Below, piece by piece: positions 44,242 through 53,350 of a DNA stretch of 64,000 bases (positions within the stretch are counted from its first letter, which is position 1; every line of letters begins with the position of its first letter). The translations under genes were made by a program, and so were the position numbers. This stretch comes from Bradyrhizobium sp. AUGA SZCCT0283. Lineage in GTDB: Bacteria; Pseudomonadota; Alphaproteobacteria; Rhizobiales; Xanthobacteraceae. Below the pieces are notes generated by a model. That model was not told the origin of the DNA and did not search any database. It worked only from the letters and a program-made list of their open reading frames with translations. Location: positions 1-64,000 of the forward strand of contig NZ_JAFCLU010000024.1 in NCBI RefSeq assembly GCF_018130385.1. Direction: 5' to 3'.

Positions 44242-44256
44242 TTAACTTAACGTTAA
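44242..44256 (+). promoter_or_regulatory. CtrA box (TTAA-N7-TTAA)
   Basis: TTAACTTAACGTTAA is a perfect match with an additional internal TTAA, 147 bp upstream of the PAS-domain gene. Confidence 0.65.
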
Positions 44257-44402
44257 CAACGCAAAGCCGGGGCTCGCGCGGCCAAATCGCCTCGGCGGCA
44301 TGGACGCTGCAAAGCCCGTCCTGCACAACACGCAAGGGAAGGCGTGTTGCGCAAAAGCGGGACAGAAGTGTCTCGCCAGGCAACCCGGGGCGAGGATTAG
44401 TT

Positions 44403-44957
44403 ATGAAACACCCATCGAGCCGCGAGTTCTTCGCCTATTGGGATGCGAAGCGCGGCGATGCGCGGGCGCCGGACCGCAGCGAGATCGAACCCGGCGCAGT
44501 GCGCGAACTGCTCGGCGACATCTTCGTGCTGTCCTACGACAACGATTCCGGCTACCCGTTTCGCGTCGCCGGAACGCGGGTCTGCGCCCTGCTCGGCCGC
44601 GACTTGAAGGACACAAGCTTCTCCGCGCTGTTCACCGCGGACAGCCGCCGCGAGATCGAGGACATCGTCACTTACGTCGCCGAAGAAATGCTGGCGGCGA
44701 TTGCCGGCATCACCGCGACTTCGGAAGACGGTACGACGGCGCATCTGGAGTTGCTGCTGCTGCCATTCAACAACCGCGCGCACGCGCCGATCAGCCTGAC
44801 CGGAGTGCTGGCGCCGTTCGAAAGCGACCTCGGCATAATCAGGGATTTCAAGGTGACGTCGTGGCGCTATTTGCACCGGCCGCAAAAGCTCGTTCCGCGC
44901 ACCTTGCGCAAGCTCGCCATCGCACGGGGCTTCATGGTGTATGAAGGCCTGCGGTAA
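44403..44957 (+). CDS. PAS-domain (PAS_5-like) protein
   Basis: 184 residues. SSREFFAYWDAKRGDARAPD and PFRVAGTRVCALLGRDLKDT with FSALFTADSRRE match the PAS_5 family of alphaproteobacteria, which includes small single-domain proteins. A C-terminal extension (SWRYLHRPQKLVPRTLRKLA) is basic. No kinase or output domain is present. A CtrA box upstream suggests cell-cycle or developmental control. The ligand is unknown. Confidence 0.8.
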   Translation: MKHPSSREFFAYWDAKRGDARAPDRSEIEPGAVRELLGDIFVLSYDNDSGYPFRVAGTRVCALLGRDLKDTSFSALFTADSRREIEDIVTYVAEEMLAAIAGITATSEDGTTAHLELLLLPFNNRAHAPISLTGVLAPFESDLGIIRDFKVTSWRYLHRPQKLVPRTLRKLAIARGFMVYEGLR

Positions 44958-45185
44958 TCAAGAACCGACGGGTTCAACGAACGCCGCAGCACAACGCATG
45001 GTCGCGTGACCATGCTCGAAAACGACCCACAAACGCCTCTAAAAAAAGCACCGCCAAGCATTGCCTAAATGCGAGGCGTCAGGCAGGGTCGAATCACGAC
45101 GTGGAGCCGGGCCACATCAGCCGAATGATACGCACCGAGAGGAATCTCGGAGGCGCGTGTTCGCCGCAACCTCGGAGATCTTAGA

Positions 45186-45965
45186 ATGCCTTTCAAGAAA
45201 CTGTTGCTTGCCGCCGCAATTGCCACTGCCGCGGTGGCGACGCAGGCCCATGCTGACGCCCTCGATTCCATCATGAAATCGAAGGTGATCAAGATCGCGG
45301 TGCCGCAGGATTTTGCGCCGTTCGGTTCCGCCGGCCTCGATCTCAAGCCGCAGGGCTACGACATCGACATGGCCAATCTGATCGGCAAGGAACTCGGGGT
45401 TAAGACCGAGATCATTCCGGTGACCAGCGCCAACCGCATTCCCTATTTGCAGACCAACAAGGCCGACCTCGTGATCTCCAGCCTCGGCAAGAACGAGGAG
45501 CGCGAAAAGGTCATCGACTTCTCGATCGCCTACGCGCCGTTCTTCTCCGGCGTGTTCGGCACCAAGGCGATCGCGGTTGCCAGCGCGGCCGATCTCAAGG
45601 GCAAGACCATCGGCGCCACCCGCGGCGCCATCGAGGAACAGGCGCTGACCGCCTCGGCCCCGCCGGACGCCACCGTCAAGCGTTTCGAGGATAACAACGC
45701 CACCATCGCCGCCTTCGTGTCCGGCCAGGTCGACCTGATCGCCACCGGCAACACGGTGGCCGCCGCGATCGCCGAAAAGGTCCCGGCCCGCGCGCCGGCG
45801 CTGAAATTCGTGATCAAGGACAGCCCCTGCTATGTCGGGCTCAACAAGAATGAGCCGGCACTGCTGGCCAAGGTCAACGAGATCATCACCAAGGCGAAGG
45901 CGTCTGGCGATATCGCCAAGCTGTCGGAGAAGTGGCTGAAAGCGCCCTTGCCGCCCGGCTTCTAA
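45186..45965 (+). CDS. polar amino-acid ABC transporter, substrate-binding protein
   Basis: 259 residues with a signal peptide (KKLLLAAAIATAAVATQAHA). IKIAVPQDFAPFGSAG, YDIDMANLIGKELGVK and NRIPYLQTNKADLVISSLGK form the family-3 solute-binding fold, which binds polar amino acids or related ligands. It is the first gene of a four-gene importer. The specificity is not readable. About 180 bp upstream may hold the promoter. Confidence 0.95.
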   Translation: MPFKKLLLAAAIATAAVATQAHADALDSIMKSKVIKIAVPQDFAPFGSAGLDLKPQGYDIDMANLIGKELGVKTEIIPVTSANRIPYLQTNKADLVISSLGKNEEREKVIDFSIAYAPFFSGVFGTKAIAVASAADLKGKTIGATRGAIEEQALTASAPPDATVKRFEDNNATIAAFVSGQVDLIATGNTVAAAIAEKVPARAPALKFVIKDSPCYVGLNKNEPALLAKVNEIITKAKASGDIAKLSEKWLKAPLPPGF

Positions 45966-45986
45966 GCGCAACGCCGGGGCACCGCA

Positions 45987-46649
45987 GTGTCTTACAAACT
46001 GCAATTTGCCGAGTTGCTTCCTTACTGGAACGTGCTCCTGCAGGGGCTGATCTTCACGATCGTACTAACGGTCGTGTCGACGGTGGCCGGCATCGCGGTC
46101 GGCACCGCGGGCGCCTCGGCGCGCACCTTCGGACCGGTATGGCTCGGCCGCATCGTTGCGGTCTATGTCGAATTGATCCGCAACACGCCGTTCATCGTGC
46201 AGTTGTTCTTCATCTTCTTCGGCCTGCCGGCGCTGGGGCTGAAGCTCAGCGAAACCACCGCCGCCTTCCTCGCCATGGTGATCAATCTCGGCGCCTACTC
46301 GACCGAAATCATCCGCGCCGGCATCGAGGCTGTGCCCAAAGGCCATATCGAGGCGGGCCTCAGCCTCGCCATGACCAAATGGGAGGTGCTGCGCCGCATC
46401 GTTCTCAACCAGGCATTCCGAAAAATCTATCCGGCGCTGTCGTCGCAGATCATCATCGTCATGCTGGGCTCGGCGGTGGTGTCGCAGATCTCTGCGGAAG
46501 ACCTCACCTATGCCGCGAACTTCGTGGCGTCGCGCAACTTCCGAAATTTCGAAGTCTATCTGCTGGCGGCGCTGGCGTATCTCGTGCTCGCGATGCTGAC
46601 GCGTTCGCTGCTGCGCGCGCTCGGCCGCGTCATCTTCAAGGCGAGGTGA
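45987..46649 (+). CDS. polar amino-acid ABC transporter permease (first)
   Basis: 220 residues starting at GTG 45987, 21 bp after the binding-protein stop. Five membrane segments and the EAA loop EAGLSLAMTKWEVLRRIVLN identify a HisM/GlnP-type permease; ELIRNTPFIVQLFFIFFGLP is the family segment. It forms a heterodimer channel with the next gene. Confidence 0.95.
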   Translation: MSYKLQFAELLPYWNVLLQGLIFTIVLTVVSTVAGIAVGTAGASARTFGPVWLGRIVAVYVELIRNTPFIVQLFFIFFGLPALGLKLSETTAAFLAMVINLGAYSTEIIRAGIEAVPKGHIEAGLSLAMTKWEVLRRIVLNQAFRKIYPALSSQIIIVMLGSAVVSQISAEDLTYAANFVASRNFRNFEVYLLAALAYLVLAMLTRSLLRALGRVIFKAR

Positions 46650-46652
46650 ACC

Positions 46653-47303
46653 ATGCTGCAGTTCAGCTTCTGGGACATCCTGTCGAACCTCCTGATCGCC
46701 ACGCAATGGACGATCGTGCTGTCGCTGATCGCGTTTGTCTGTGGCGGCATCGTAGGCCTGGCGCTCCTGTTCATGCGCACCTCGCGGATCCCCGCGCTGG
46801 AATGGTTCACCAAGGTCTACATCGAATTCTTCCAGGGCACGCCGCTCCTGATGCAGCTCTTTCTGTTTTTCTTCGGCATCGCGCTGTTCGGCTTCGAAGT
46901 TAGCCCATGGACGGCCGCGACGCTGGCGCTGACGTTCTGGACCAGCGCGTTCCTGACCGAGGTCTGGCGAGGCTGCGTCGAATCGATTCCGAAGGGCCAA
47001 TGGGAAGCCTCCTCCAGCCTGGCGCTCAGCTACATCGAGCAGATGCGTTACGTCATCCTGCCGCAAGCCTCGCGCATCGCGGTCGCGCCGACCGTTGGTT
47101 TCTCCGTGCAGGTCATCAAGGGCACTGCGCTCGCCTCGATCATCGGCTTCGTCGAACTGACCAAGGCCGGCACCATGCTCAACAACGCGACCTTCCGGCC
47201 GTTCCTGGTCTACTCGCTGGTCGCGCTGATCTATTTCTGCCTGTGTTTCCCGCTGTCCTGGTGGGCGAAGAAAATCGAAGGCCGCCTCAATGTCGCTCGT
47301 TAG
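46653..47303 (+). CDS. polar amino-acid ABC transporter permease (second)
   Basis: 216 residues, three bases after the previous stop. YIEFFQGTPLLMQLFLFFFG and the EAA loop EASSSLALSYIEQMRYVILP match the second subunit of HisMQ-type importers. It overlaps the ATPase gene by 14 bp, so translation is coupled. Confidence 0.95.
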   Translation: MLQFSFWDILSNLLIATQWTIVLSLIAFVCGGIVGLALLFMRTSRIPALEWFTKVYIEFFQGTPLLMQLFLFFFGIALFGFEVSPWTAATLALTFWTSAFLTEVWRGCVESIPKGQWEASSSLALSYIEQMRYVILPQASRIAVAPTVGFSVQVIKGTALASIIGFVELTKAGTMLNNATFRPFLVYSLVALIYFCLCFPLSWWAKKIEGRLNVAR

Positions 47304-48018
47304 CATTCGTGACGTCAGGAAGAGTTTTGGTGCAAACGAGGTGCTGAAAGGCGTCTCGCTCGACATCGCCAAGGGCGACGTGGTCGCGATCATCGGCCGC
47401 TCCGGCTCCGGCAAGAGCACCCTGCTCCGCTGTATCAACGGGCTGGAGACGTATCAGTCCGGCAGCATCATTGCCGACGGGATCGAGGTCGGCGGCGCGA
47501 GCACCAACCTGCGCGAACTGCGCCGCCATGTCGGCATGGTGTTCCAGCAGTTCAACCTGTTTCCGCACCTGACGGCGGCGGAAAACGTCATGCTGGCGCC
47601 GACCGTCGTCAACAAGGTATCGAAGGCGGAAGCCCGCGCCACCGCCGCCGAAGTGCTGGCGAAGGTCGGACTGTCGGAAAAGATGGACGCCTATCCGAGC
47701 GAACTCTCCGGCGGCCAGCAGCAGCGCGTCGCCATTGCCCGTTCGCTGGCGATGCGGCCGAAGGTATTGCTATGCGACGAAATCACCTCCGCGCTTGATC
47801 CGGAACTGGTGAACGAGGTGCTGCGCGTGGTCGAGCAATTGGCGCGCGAAGGCATGACGCTCATTCTGGTGACGCACGAAATGCGTTTCGCGCGCGACGT
47901 CGGCACCAAGCTCGTCTTCATGCACCACGGCAAGGTGCATGAAGAAGGCGTTCCGAAGGAGGTGTTCGCCGCCCCGCGAACGCCGGAACTGCAGCAATTC
48001 GTGGGCCAGGTCGGCTGA
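47290..48018 (+). CDS. polar amino-acid ABC transporter ATP-binding protein
   Basis: 242 residues. Walker A GRSGSGKST, Q-loop FQQFNLFPHLTAAENV, signature LSGGQQQRVAIARSL and Walker B VLLCDEITSALDP are intact. The usual Glu-Pro after Asp is Glu-Ile here, a mild variant of this family. The H-loop is LILVTHEM. It powers the importer and overlaps the second permease by 14 bp. No terminator is obvious after it. Confidence 0.96.
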   Translation: MSLVSIRDVRKSFGANEVLKGVSLDIAKGDVVAIIGRSGSGKSTLLRCINGLETYQSGSIIADGIEVGGASTNLRELRRHVGMVFQQFNLFPHLTAAENVMLAPTVVNKVSKAEARATAAEVLAKVGLSEKMDAYPSELSGGQQQRVAIARSLAMRPKVLLCDEITSALDPELVNEVLRVVEQLAREGMTLILVTHEMRFARDVGTKLVFMHHGKVHEEGVPKEVFAAPRTPELQQFVGQVG

Positions 48019-48083
48019 ACCGGGGCGTAGACTCATCAAGCACGAGCACGGCGGCCCAAGTTTGGCTGGACCAGCGCGGAAAC

Positions 48084-48671
48084 TCAAGACAGCGTCACAT
48101 TATCGAGGAATGGCTTCCAGGAGAGCGCCTCCCTGCTGGCCTTGTCAAACTGTCCATCCTCTAAGAGCTTTCCGACACATCTGAAGTATTCACAAAGGAA
48201 TGACGCATCCGGCAATTGGTACACGTGCTCATCCGGAGCCCACAGATGAAATTTCCTGGCGGAGTTAAACGCTGATGTGATTGCAGGTTTAAGATCACCC
48301 ACATTGTCCGGCCATCCCGATGACGGGGTCCGAGTTTTGAGGCTATCTGAAAGACTGCGAAATTTAGAGCCGAGGCTCCGGAGCTCGGACGCTTTTTTCT
48401 CATCCGACTTCCGGTTTAACCATTCCAATGTGACGCCAAGTACGATTCCGGTCCAAAAGACCAACGCAAATTTAAACCAACGCTGTTGGCCCAGTGCGCG
48501 AAGGTTATCAAAAACGGTCGTGGCCAAAGCGTTACGAAAGACCGTCGTGGCCATGCCGCCAGGATCGGAGAATACGTTTTCCTCCAACCATCTTTCGAGG
48601 AAAGGCAAGATCATTGGGATCAGCAGAAGACCCCAAATTCCAAACAGAAATTGTTTAAGCCATTTGGACAT
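48084..48671 (-). CDS. membrane protein of atypical composition, function unknown
   Basis: 195 residues from ATG 48671. Two hydrophobic segments near the N-terminus (FLFGIWGLLLIPMILPFL, FKFALVFWTGIVLGVTLEWL) precede a soluble C-terminal half with two Cys. The DNA is visibly richer in A/T than its neighbours and uses codons such as TTT, AAA and TTA, suggesting lateral origin. No domain is recognised. It converges with the ABC operon. Confidence 0.65.
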   Translation of the reverse strand: MSKWLKQFLFGIWGLLLIPMILPFLERWLEENVFSDPGGMATTVFRNALATTVFDNLRALGQQRWFKFALVFWTGIVLGVTLEWLNRKSDEKKASELRSLGSKFRSLSDSLKTRTPSSGWPDNVGDLKPAITSAFNSARKFHLWAPDEHVYQLPDASFLCEYFRCVGKLLEDGQFDKASREALSWKPFLDNVTLS

Positions 48672-48763
48672 GGAGTCATATCGTTTGGCACACTGAACAA
48701 CCGTCCAGCCGGATAAAGGTTGCACCCGACCAGAAACCACATGCCCGCCTCCGAGCAGAGGCC

Positions 48764-49177
48764 CTATTTTGCCGCCTTTCTTCCGGGGATCACGAATTCG
48801 ACGATGACGCTTCGATCCAGCGGCTGATGGTTTGCGTTGACGGGCGTAATCTCGACTTTGTGCGGTCCCTCAGGAAGACCAGCGATAATGATAGGCCCGC
48901 CGCTGCTTTCGGCCCAGACCCACGACGCGCCATCAACCGCCACATGGAGATGCCCGATGCGGGGCGACACATCGAGGGCCTTCGCGCCGAACACCGGGAC
49001 GATCTGCAGATTTTCGGTGCGGTACTGGATGAACACGACTCCGCGGCTCAATGGTTCAGCCAAAGGCGCATCTACCACAATTTTCGCCGCAGGCTGCGGC
49101 TCGGTAGTCTGAGCGATGGCGTTGGATGCCCACAGAACGGCGATCGCCACGATAAAGCCGATGAATGCCTTGGTCAT
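48764..49177 (-). CDS. small exported protein (possibly DUF6130)
   Basis: 137 residues with a signal peptide (KAFIGFIVAIAVLWASNAIA, cleavage before QTTE). The mature domain has SPRIGHLHVAVDGASWVWAE and GPIIIAGLPEGPHKVEITPV, a beta-sandwich pattern I associate with DUF6130, with moderate confidence. Its ATG overlaps the stop of the TPP-enzyme remnant by four bases, so it is translated from that short frame's ribosome run. Confidence 0.7.
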   Translation of the reverse strand: MTKAFIGFIVAIAVLWASNAIAQTTEPQPAAKIVVDAPLAEPLSRGVVFIQYRTENLQIVPVFGAKALDVSPRIGHLHVAVDGASWVWAESSGGPIIIAGLPEGPHKVEITPVNANHQPLDRSVIVEFVIPGRKAAK

Positions 49178-49314
49178 GTCTGTTTCTCCACCTTTCGCTT
49201 GCGCAACGCGTCGGTGAGGCCATTGAGGCTATCGCCGACCACGCCGAAGATGCGCTTGACGCCGGCTTGCGCCAGCGTCCCTGCAATGAGATCGGCGACA
49301 TTTTCGCTTGCCAT
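49174..49314 (-). pseudogene. remnant of a TPP-dependent pyruvate oxidase-like enzyme
   Basis: 46 residues: ENVADLIAGTLAQAGVKRIF and GVVGDSLNGLTDALR exactly follow the N-terminal TPP-enzyme fold of PoxB/pyruvate dehydrogenase. The other 530 or so residues of a normal protein are missing; after DALRKRKVEKQT the frame stops. The ORF may survive only as a coupled leader for the downstream gene through its ATGA overlap. Confidence 0.7.
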
Positions 49315-49331
49315 GATGACCTGGTCCTTTC

Positions 49332-50105
49332 TCAGCGTCCGGTGAACACCGCCGCACGTTTCTCGAGGAAGGCGTTGCGCCCCTCCACCGCGTCGGCGCT
49401 GAGACGGATTTCCGCCTGCGTTTCGATCTCGCGGCGGAACTGATCGGCATAGCTGGCGTGTTCGCTTTCGTCGATCAGGCGGCGCGTCGCGACCAGCGCG
49501 CGCGTCGGGCCGCTTGCGAGTTTGCGCGCCAGCGAAAGCGCGCCGTCGCGAAGCGCCGCATCGTCGAAGACTTCGCGGACCAGTCCCCACTCTCTGGCCT
49601 GATCGGCCGTGAGCGGCTCGTTGGTCATCATCAATTCCAGCGCACGCTGCCGGCCGACGAGACGCGGCAGCAGCCAGGTCGAACCGAGATCGGGGACCAG
49701 CGCGATGCGGCTGAACACCTGAATGAAGCGCGCTGAACGCGCGGCAACGATCATGTCGCCCGCCATCGCGAGGCTGAAGCCGCCGCCCGCCGCCACGCCG
49801 TTGACCGCCACCACGACCGGCACGCGGCACTCGCGCATCGCCTTGAAGGTCGGCCAGTAATACTTCATCACGCCGGCGGCGATGTCGTCGCCGAGGATCT
49901 GCGCGGCCTTGAGATTTTGCCCCGAGCAGAAGCCGCGGCCGGCGCCGGTCAGCACCAGCGCCCTCACCTTCGGATCATCGTTTACCTCGCCGATGCCTGT
50001 CGCGAGATCGCCCAGCAGATCGGGCGTCATCGCGTTCAGGGTCTCAGGCTCATCCAATGTCAGCACGCTGACGCTGTCATCGCGTTCCCGCTTCACACCC
50101 GGCAT
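49332..50105 (-). CDS. enoyl-CoA hydratase/isomerase-family protein
   Basis: 257 residues from ATG 50105, with GGAGG 8 nt upstream. VRALVLTGAGRGFCSGQNLK forms the first CoA oxyanion loop, and AVNGVAAGGGFSLAMAGDM the second with the GGG. SRIALVPDLGSTWLLPRLVG carries the family Asp-containing active-site segment. It should act on acyl-CoA in beta-oxidation or aromatic (paaG-like) degradation; the exact substrate is unknown. The TPP remnant lies 17 bp downstream. Confidence 0.9.
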   Translation of the reverse strand: MPGVKRERDDSVSVLTLDEPETLNAMTPDLLGDLATGIGEVNDDPKVRALVLTGAGRGFCSGQNLKAAQILGDDIAAGVMKYYWPTFKAMRECRVPVVVAVNGVAAGGGFSLAMAGDMIVAARSARFIQVFSRIALVPDLGSTWLLPRLVGRQRALELMMTNEPLTADQAREWGLVREVFDDAALRDGALSLARKLASGPTRALVATRRLIDESEHASYADQFRREIETQAEIRLSADAVEGRNAFLEKRAAVFTGR

Positions 50106-50249
50106 TTCGCAACCTCCGTTCGCAGGCACTTTTGGCCGGCCCGGCCGGGCGGGAGAGTAACCCTAATGCCACCGCGCGCAACAATCGCCTCTCGCAGGCT
50201 TGACCAAAATCGCCGTTCCCAGAGATACTTGGCCGATTGGACGTGCGCT

Positions 50250-50534
50250 ATGTTTGAGATCGGTATTTTCTGCGTAATTTTTCTGGCGGTGGCCTATTGG
50301 GCCGTGCTCTGGCTGATGGGACGTCGCGAGGACGTGCTGCATGGCGAGTTCGTCAAAGGCGAACCGCATGCCGAAGAACCCGTGCGCCCTGTATTCCCGA
50401 AGCGTCCGGTTCGATCCGCGCCGCGCGAACGTCCCGTTGAGGCCGCGCCTGCGCAACCACCGTTCCGGCAGGAACGACTGGAGTCGCTCTTGAAGACAAT
50501 CAAGCAGGATCTCAATCAACTGGTACAGAAATAG
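50250..50534 (+). CDS. small single-span membrane protein
   Basis: 94 residues starting at ATG 50250. IGIFCVIFLAVAYWAVLWLM is a membrane span, followed by a Pro/Arg/Glu-rich linker and a helical end (LLKTIKQDLNQLVQK). The topology and charge make it a plausible membrane-tethered protein. No domain is known. It diverges from the enoyl-CoA hydratase and converges with the carrier gene. Confidence 0.5.
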   Translation: MFEIGIFCVIFLAVAYWAVLWLMGRREDVLHGEFVKGEPHAEEPVRPVFPKRPVRSAPRERPVEAAPAQPPFRQERLESLLKTIKQDLNQLVQK

Positions 50535-50579
50535 CCGCACCGCGCGAAGCAGACGTCAGCGCGTCATCGCATCCCCTCC

Positions 50580-52094
50580 TCACACGTAACCCAGCCAGCG
50601 CCAGTAGGTTGCGGCCAGCAGCATCACGAGCGCGAGCGCGATCACGGTCAGCACCAGACCGGTGCGGACGAAATCGCGGGCGCTGAAGGTGTCGGTGCCA
50701 TAGGCGACCATGTTCTGCGGCGCGTTCACCACCAGGATGAAGCCAAAGCTCACCACGAACTGCAGCAGCATCGTCATGCCGACGACGTTGATGCCTGATG
50801 TCGCCACGCCCTTGAGCACGGCGATGACGATCGGAATCATGGCCGATGCCAGCGCCGTGGCGCTGGCGAAGCCAAGATGAATCACCACCAGGAACAGGCT
50901 CATCACGCCGAGGATGAAGAACGCCGTCGCGTTCTTCAGACCAAACGCATTAACGACGATGTTGGCGAGCCATGTCGCCGCCGTGGTCTGGAGCAGCGCC
51001 GTGCCAAGGCTGATCCCAACGCCAAACAGGACAATCGTACCCCACGGGATCTTCGGCTGCGCCTCCTTCCACGTCATGATGCCGAAGCCCGGCAGAAACA
51101 TCAGCGCAACGGCGGTGATGGTCGTCGTGCTGGTATCGAATTTGTGCAGCACGCTTTCGGTCGCCCAGAACCCGATCAGGGTGATGGAAAGCAGCAGCAG
51201 CTTGATCTCCGCCGGCTTCATCGGCCCGAGCTCTGAGAGCGATTTGCGAATCCCCTCACGGCCGCCCGGCACCTGCGCGACTTCCGCCGGCATCATCCGC
51301 GTCATCACGAAGTACAATGCGACGCACATCAGCACGGCAAACGGCCCGGCCGCGATCAGCCAATCCAGCCAGGTAATGGTCCTGCCGAACGCCTTTTCGA
51401 TAAAGCCGATCGCCACCATGTTTTGCGCAGCGGCGGTCTTGATGCCGACATTCCAGATGCTTGCGGTCTGCACCGTCGTGATCATCAGCATGCCGGCAAA
51501 AGCACCGCGCCTGTCGACGCCGAAGGCTGAAATGATGCCAAGCGTGATCGGCACCAGGCAAGCCACGCGCGCGGTGGTCGAAGGCACCATGAGCGCAATC
51601 ACGAAACCGACCAGGATGGTGCCGATCACGACGTTTCTGGTTTCGGTGCCGACCCGCGACAGGATGGTCAGCGCAATGCGCCTGTCGAGGCCGGTTGCCG
51701 TCATCGCCGCCGCCAGGAAAAGCGCCGCCGCAACCAGCGCCAGAGCGGTGTTGGCAAAGCCGCTGAACGCGAGACCGAGCGCCGCACTCGTGCCCATCAA
51801 CACCTTGGGATTGGCGACGCTGGGCGCCAGCCCAAGCAGGAACGCCATCAGAGCGGCGATCACGACCGCCGATACCGCGTAGTCGATCGCTTCCGTCATC
51901 CATATAATGACGGCGAAGCCGAGAATAGCGAGCATGCGATGGGCTGCGACCGGCAAATCCGCCGGTGTCGGCAGCAGCAGGATGACGACCAGCACGGCGA
52001 CCGCCAGCAGCAATCCCCAGTTGGTCCTGATCCAGCTTTGATGCTCACCACCCGCGATAGAGCCGCCCGCCGGTGCCTGTTCTACGATAGCCAT
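50580..52094 (-). CDS. SLC13/DASS-type anion (dicarboxylate/sulfate) carrier
   Basis: 504 residues with about 12 membrane segments. The start ATG 52094 matches MAIVEQAPAGG followed by LLLAVAVLVVILLLPTPADL. Inner motifs include WMTEAIDYAVSAVVIA and FGFILVVNAPQNMVAYGTDTF, the last being the SLC13 signature near the C-terminus. Family members import dicarboxylates, citrate or sulfate with sodium. The substrate is not readable. It is divergent to the DUF3775 gene. Confidence 0.9.
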   Translation of the reverse strand: MAIVEQAPAGGSIAGGEHQSWIRTNWGLLLAVAVLVVILLLPTPADLPVAAHRMLAILGFAVIIWMTEAIDYAVSAVVIAALMAFLLGLAPSVANPKVLMGTSAALGLAFSGFANTALALVAAALFLAAAMTATGLDRRIALTILSRVGTETRNVVIGTILVGFVIALMVPSTTARVACLVPITLGIISAFGVDRRGAFAGMLMITTVQTASIWNVGIKTAAAQNMVAIGFIEKAFGRTITWLDWLIAAGPFAVLMCVALYFVMTRMMPAEVAQVPGGREGIRKSLSELGPMKPAEIKLLLLSITLIGFWATESVLHKFDTSTTTITAVALMFLPGFGIMTWKEAQPKIPWGTIVLFGVGISLGTALLQTTAATWLANIVVNAFGLKNATAFFILGVMSLFLVVIHLGFASATALASAMIPIVIAVLKGVATSGINVVGMTMLLQFVVSFGFILVVNAPQNMVAYGTDTFSARDFVRTGLVLTVIALALVMLLAATYWRWLGYV

Positions 52095-52293
52095 GCCCGT
52101 TCCTCCCAGAACGGCACAATCGACCGAGACAACGGACGCCGTTTTGCGCTGGATCAAGCGGCTGGAGACCCGCACCGACACGGCCCGCCTGCTGGCGGAG
52201 CGGCAGCCGGATTTCACGCGTCTCTTTGATCTTGCGCAAGGTACCGCTGCCCCGGGGGCCTTACCCAAGGGGGCAATGCGCGAGGATTTCACG

Positions 52294-52704
52294 ATGCGAA
52301 AAGCCCCTAGCCTGTCGATCTCACCGGAAAAAGTATTCTTCATCATCGCAAAGTCGCGTCAATCCGACGGTACGGCGACCGAGCTGGATGCCAATTCCAC
52401 ATCTGCCGACGACGATGCCGTCCACGGCTTTGAGGATCACAGCAGGATAACGGACCGCTCGGAGCTTTCCGGCTTCATCCGCGGGTTGAATGTGGACGAA
52501 CAGATCGATCTGGTCGCCCTGATGTGGCTCGGCCGCGGCGATGGAGATCTCGACAACTGGAAAGATCTGCGCCTGGAGGCTTCGCGCGCTCACAATAACC
52601 GTACGGCGCATTACCTGATCGAAACACCGATGCTTGCCGATTATCTGGAAGAGGCCTTGTCACAGTTCGGCAAGTCCTTTGAGGATTTCGAAGCCCCCCT
52701 CTAA
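52294..52704 (+). CDS. DUF3775-family protein
   Basis: 136 residues from ATG 52294, with GAGGA 7 nt upstream; the open frame to 52093 is not needed. SISPEKVFFIIAKSRQSDG, VDEQIDLVALMWLGRGDGDL and EASRAHNNRTAHYLIETPML match DUF3775, a small helical family. The function is unknown. It heads a group with the host-attachment-like protein 37 bp downstream. Confidence 0.85.
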   Translation: MRKAPSLSISPEKVFFIIAKSRQSDGTATELDANSTSADDDAVHGFEDHSRITDRSELSGFIRGLNVDEQIDLVALMWLGRGDGDLDNWKDLRLEASRAHNNRTAHYLIETPMLADYLEEALSQFGKSFEDFEAPL

Positions 52705-52741
52705 CCCCGTTTGACATCAAACTATCCAGGAGCATTTCAAA

Positions 52742-53188
52742 ATGACCAAGATCAAGATCGGTACCGGCGACTGGATCGTTGTCTGCGACGGCCGCAAGGC
52801 GCTCATTCTTGAGAATCTCGGTGATCGCGTGTTTCCAAACCTGCACACCAGGGAAGTGTACGAGCAGCCAGATCCGTCCACGCATGCGCAAGGCGGCGAT
52901 ACTCCGGGCCGCGTTCACTCGTCGGTGGGTGGCGCGCGAAGCTCGGTCGAACAGACGGACTGGCACGATGAGTCGGAACGGCTGTTCCTGAAGACTCTGG
53001 CGGACCGACTGAACGTTGCCGTTACGACCGGGGAAACCTCGGCCGTGACGATGGTCGCGTCGCCCCGTGCGCTCGGCATGATCAGGTCGGATTATTCCAC
53101 CGCGGTTCAAAAGGCCCTGCACGGGGAGATCGCCAAGGATCTGGTCAAGATGCCGGTCTATGAAATCGAGAAGCAGCTCCTGGCGTGA
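52742..53188 (+). CDS. host-attachment-like protein (BaeRF/AtsE-type family)
   Basis: 148 residues. WIVVCDGRKALILENLGDRV begins the fold seen in the family of proteins annotated as required for attachment to host cells. DWHDESERLFLKTLADRLN and VASPRALGMIRSDYSTAVQK complete the pattern. The fold is related to release-factor-like (BaeRF) domains, so a translation-linked role is also possible. GGAGCA precedes the ATG. Confidence 0.8.
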   Translation: MTKIKIGTGDWIVVCDGRKALILENLGDRVFPNLHTREVYEQPDPSTHAQGGDTPGRVHSSVGGARSSVEQTDWHDESERLFLKTLADRLNVAVTTGETSAVTMVASPRALGMIRSDYSTAVQKALHGEIAKDLVKMPVYEIEKQLLA

Positions 53189-53288
53189 CCGCTGGACGGT
53201 ACGTGCGGGCTATCCCGGGCTCCTGTTGCTTCAGCCGGATGGCGGCGACGCCGCCCCATCCCGGTGCCCGCACTTCATGCAACCGCCG

Positions 53289-53303
53289 CTAACACATCGT
53301 TAA
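53289..53303 (+). promoter_or_regulatory. near-consensus CtrA box
   Basis: CTAA-N7-TTAA differs by one base from TTAA-N7-TTAA, 48 bp upstream of the PilZ gene start. Confidence 0.4.
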
Positions 53304-53350
53304 CCCTGTCGGCCTTAGGGTCTCCCTGACGCCGAAGGACCGGCTGTCTG

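Larger units (their letters stand above)
43927..44402. other. intergenic region with orphan terminator and C-rich motif
   Basis: The region contains a minus-strand terminator, a C-rich 21-mer shared with 54969-54989, and a CtrA box. No gene is recognised on either strand. Confidence 0.5.

Noticed and set aside
52093..52293. N-terminal extension of the DUF3775 gene
   Set aside because: The good ribosome-binding site GAGGA lies before ATG 52294, and the extension abuts the start of the divergent carrier gene.
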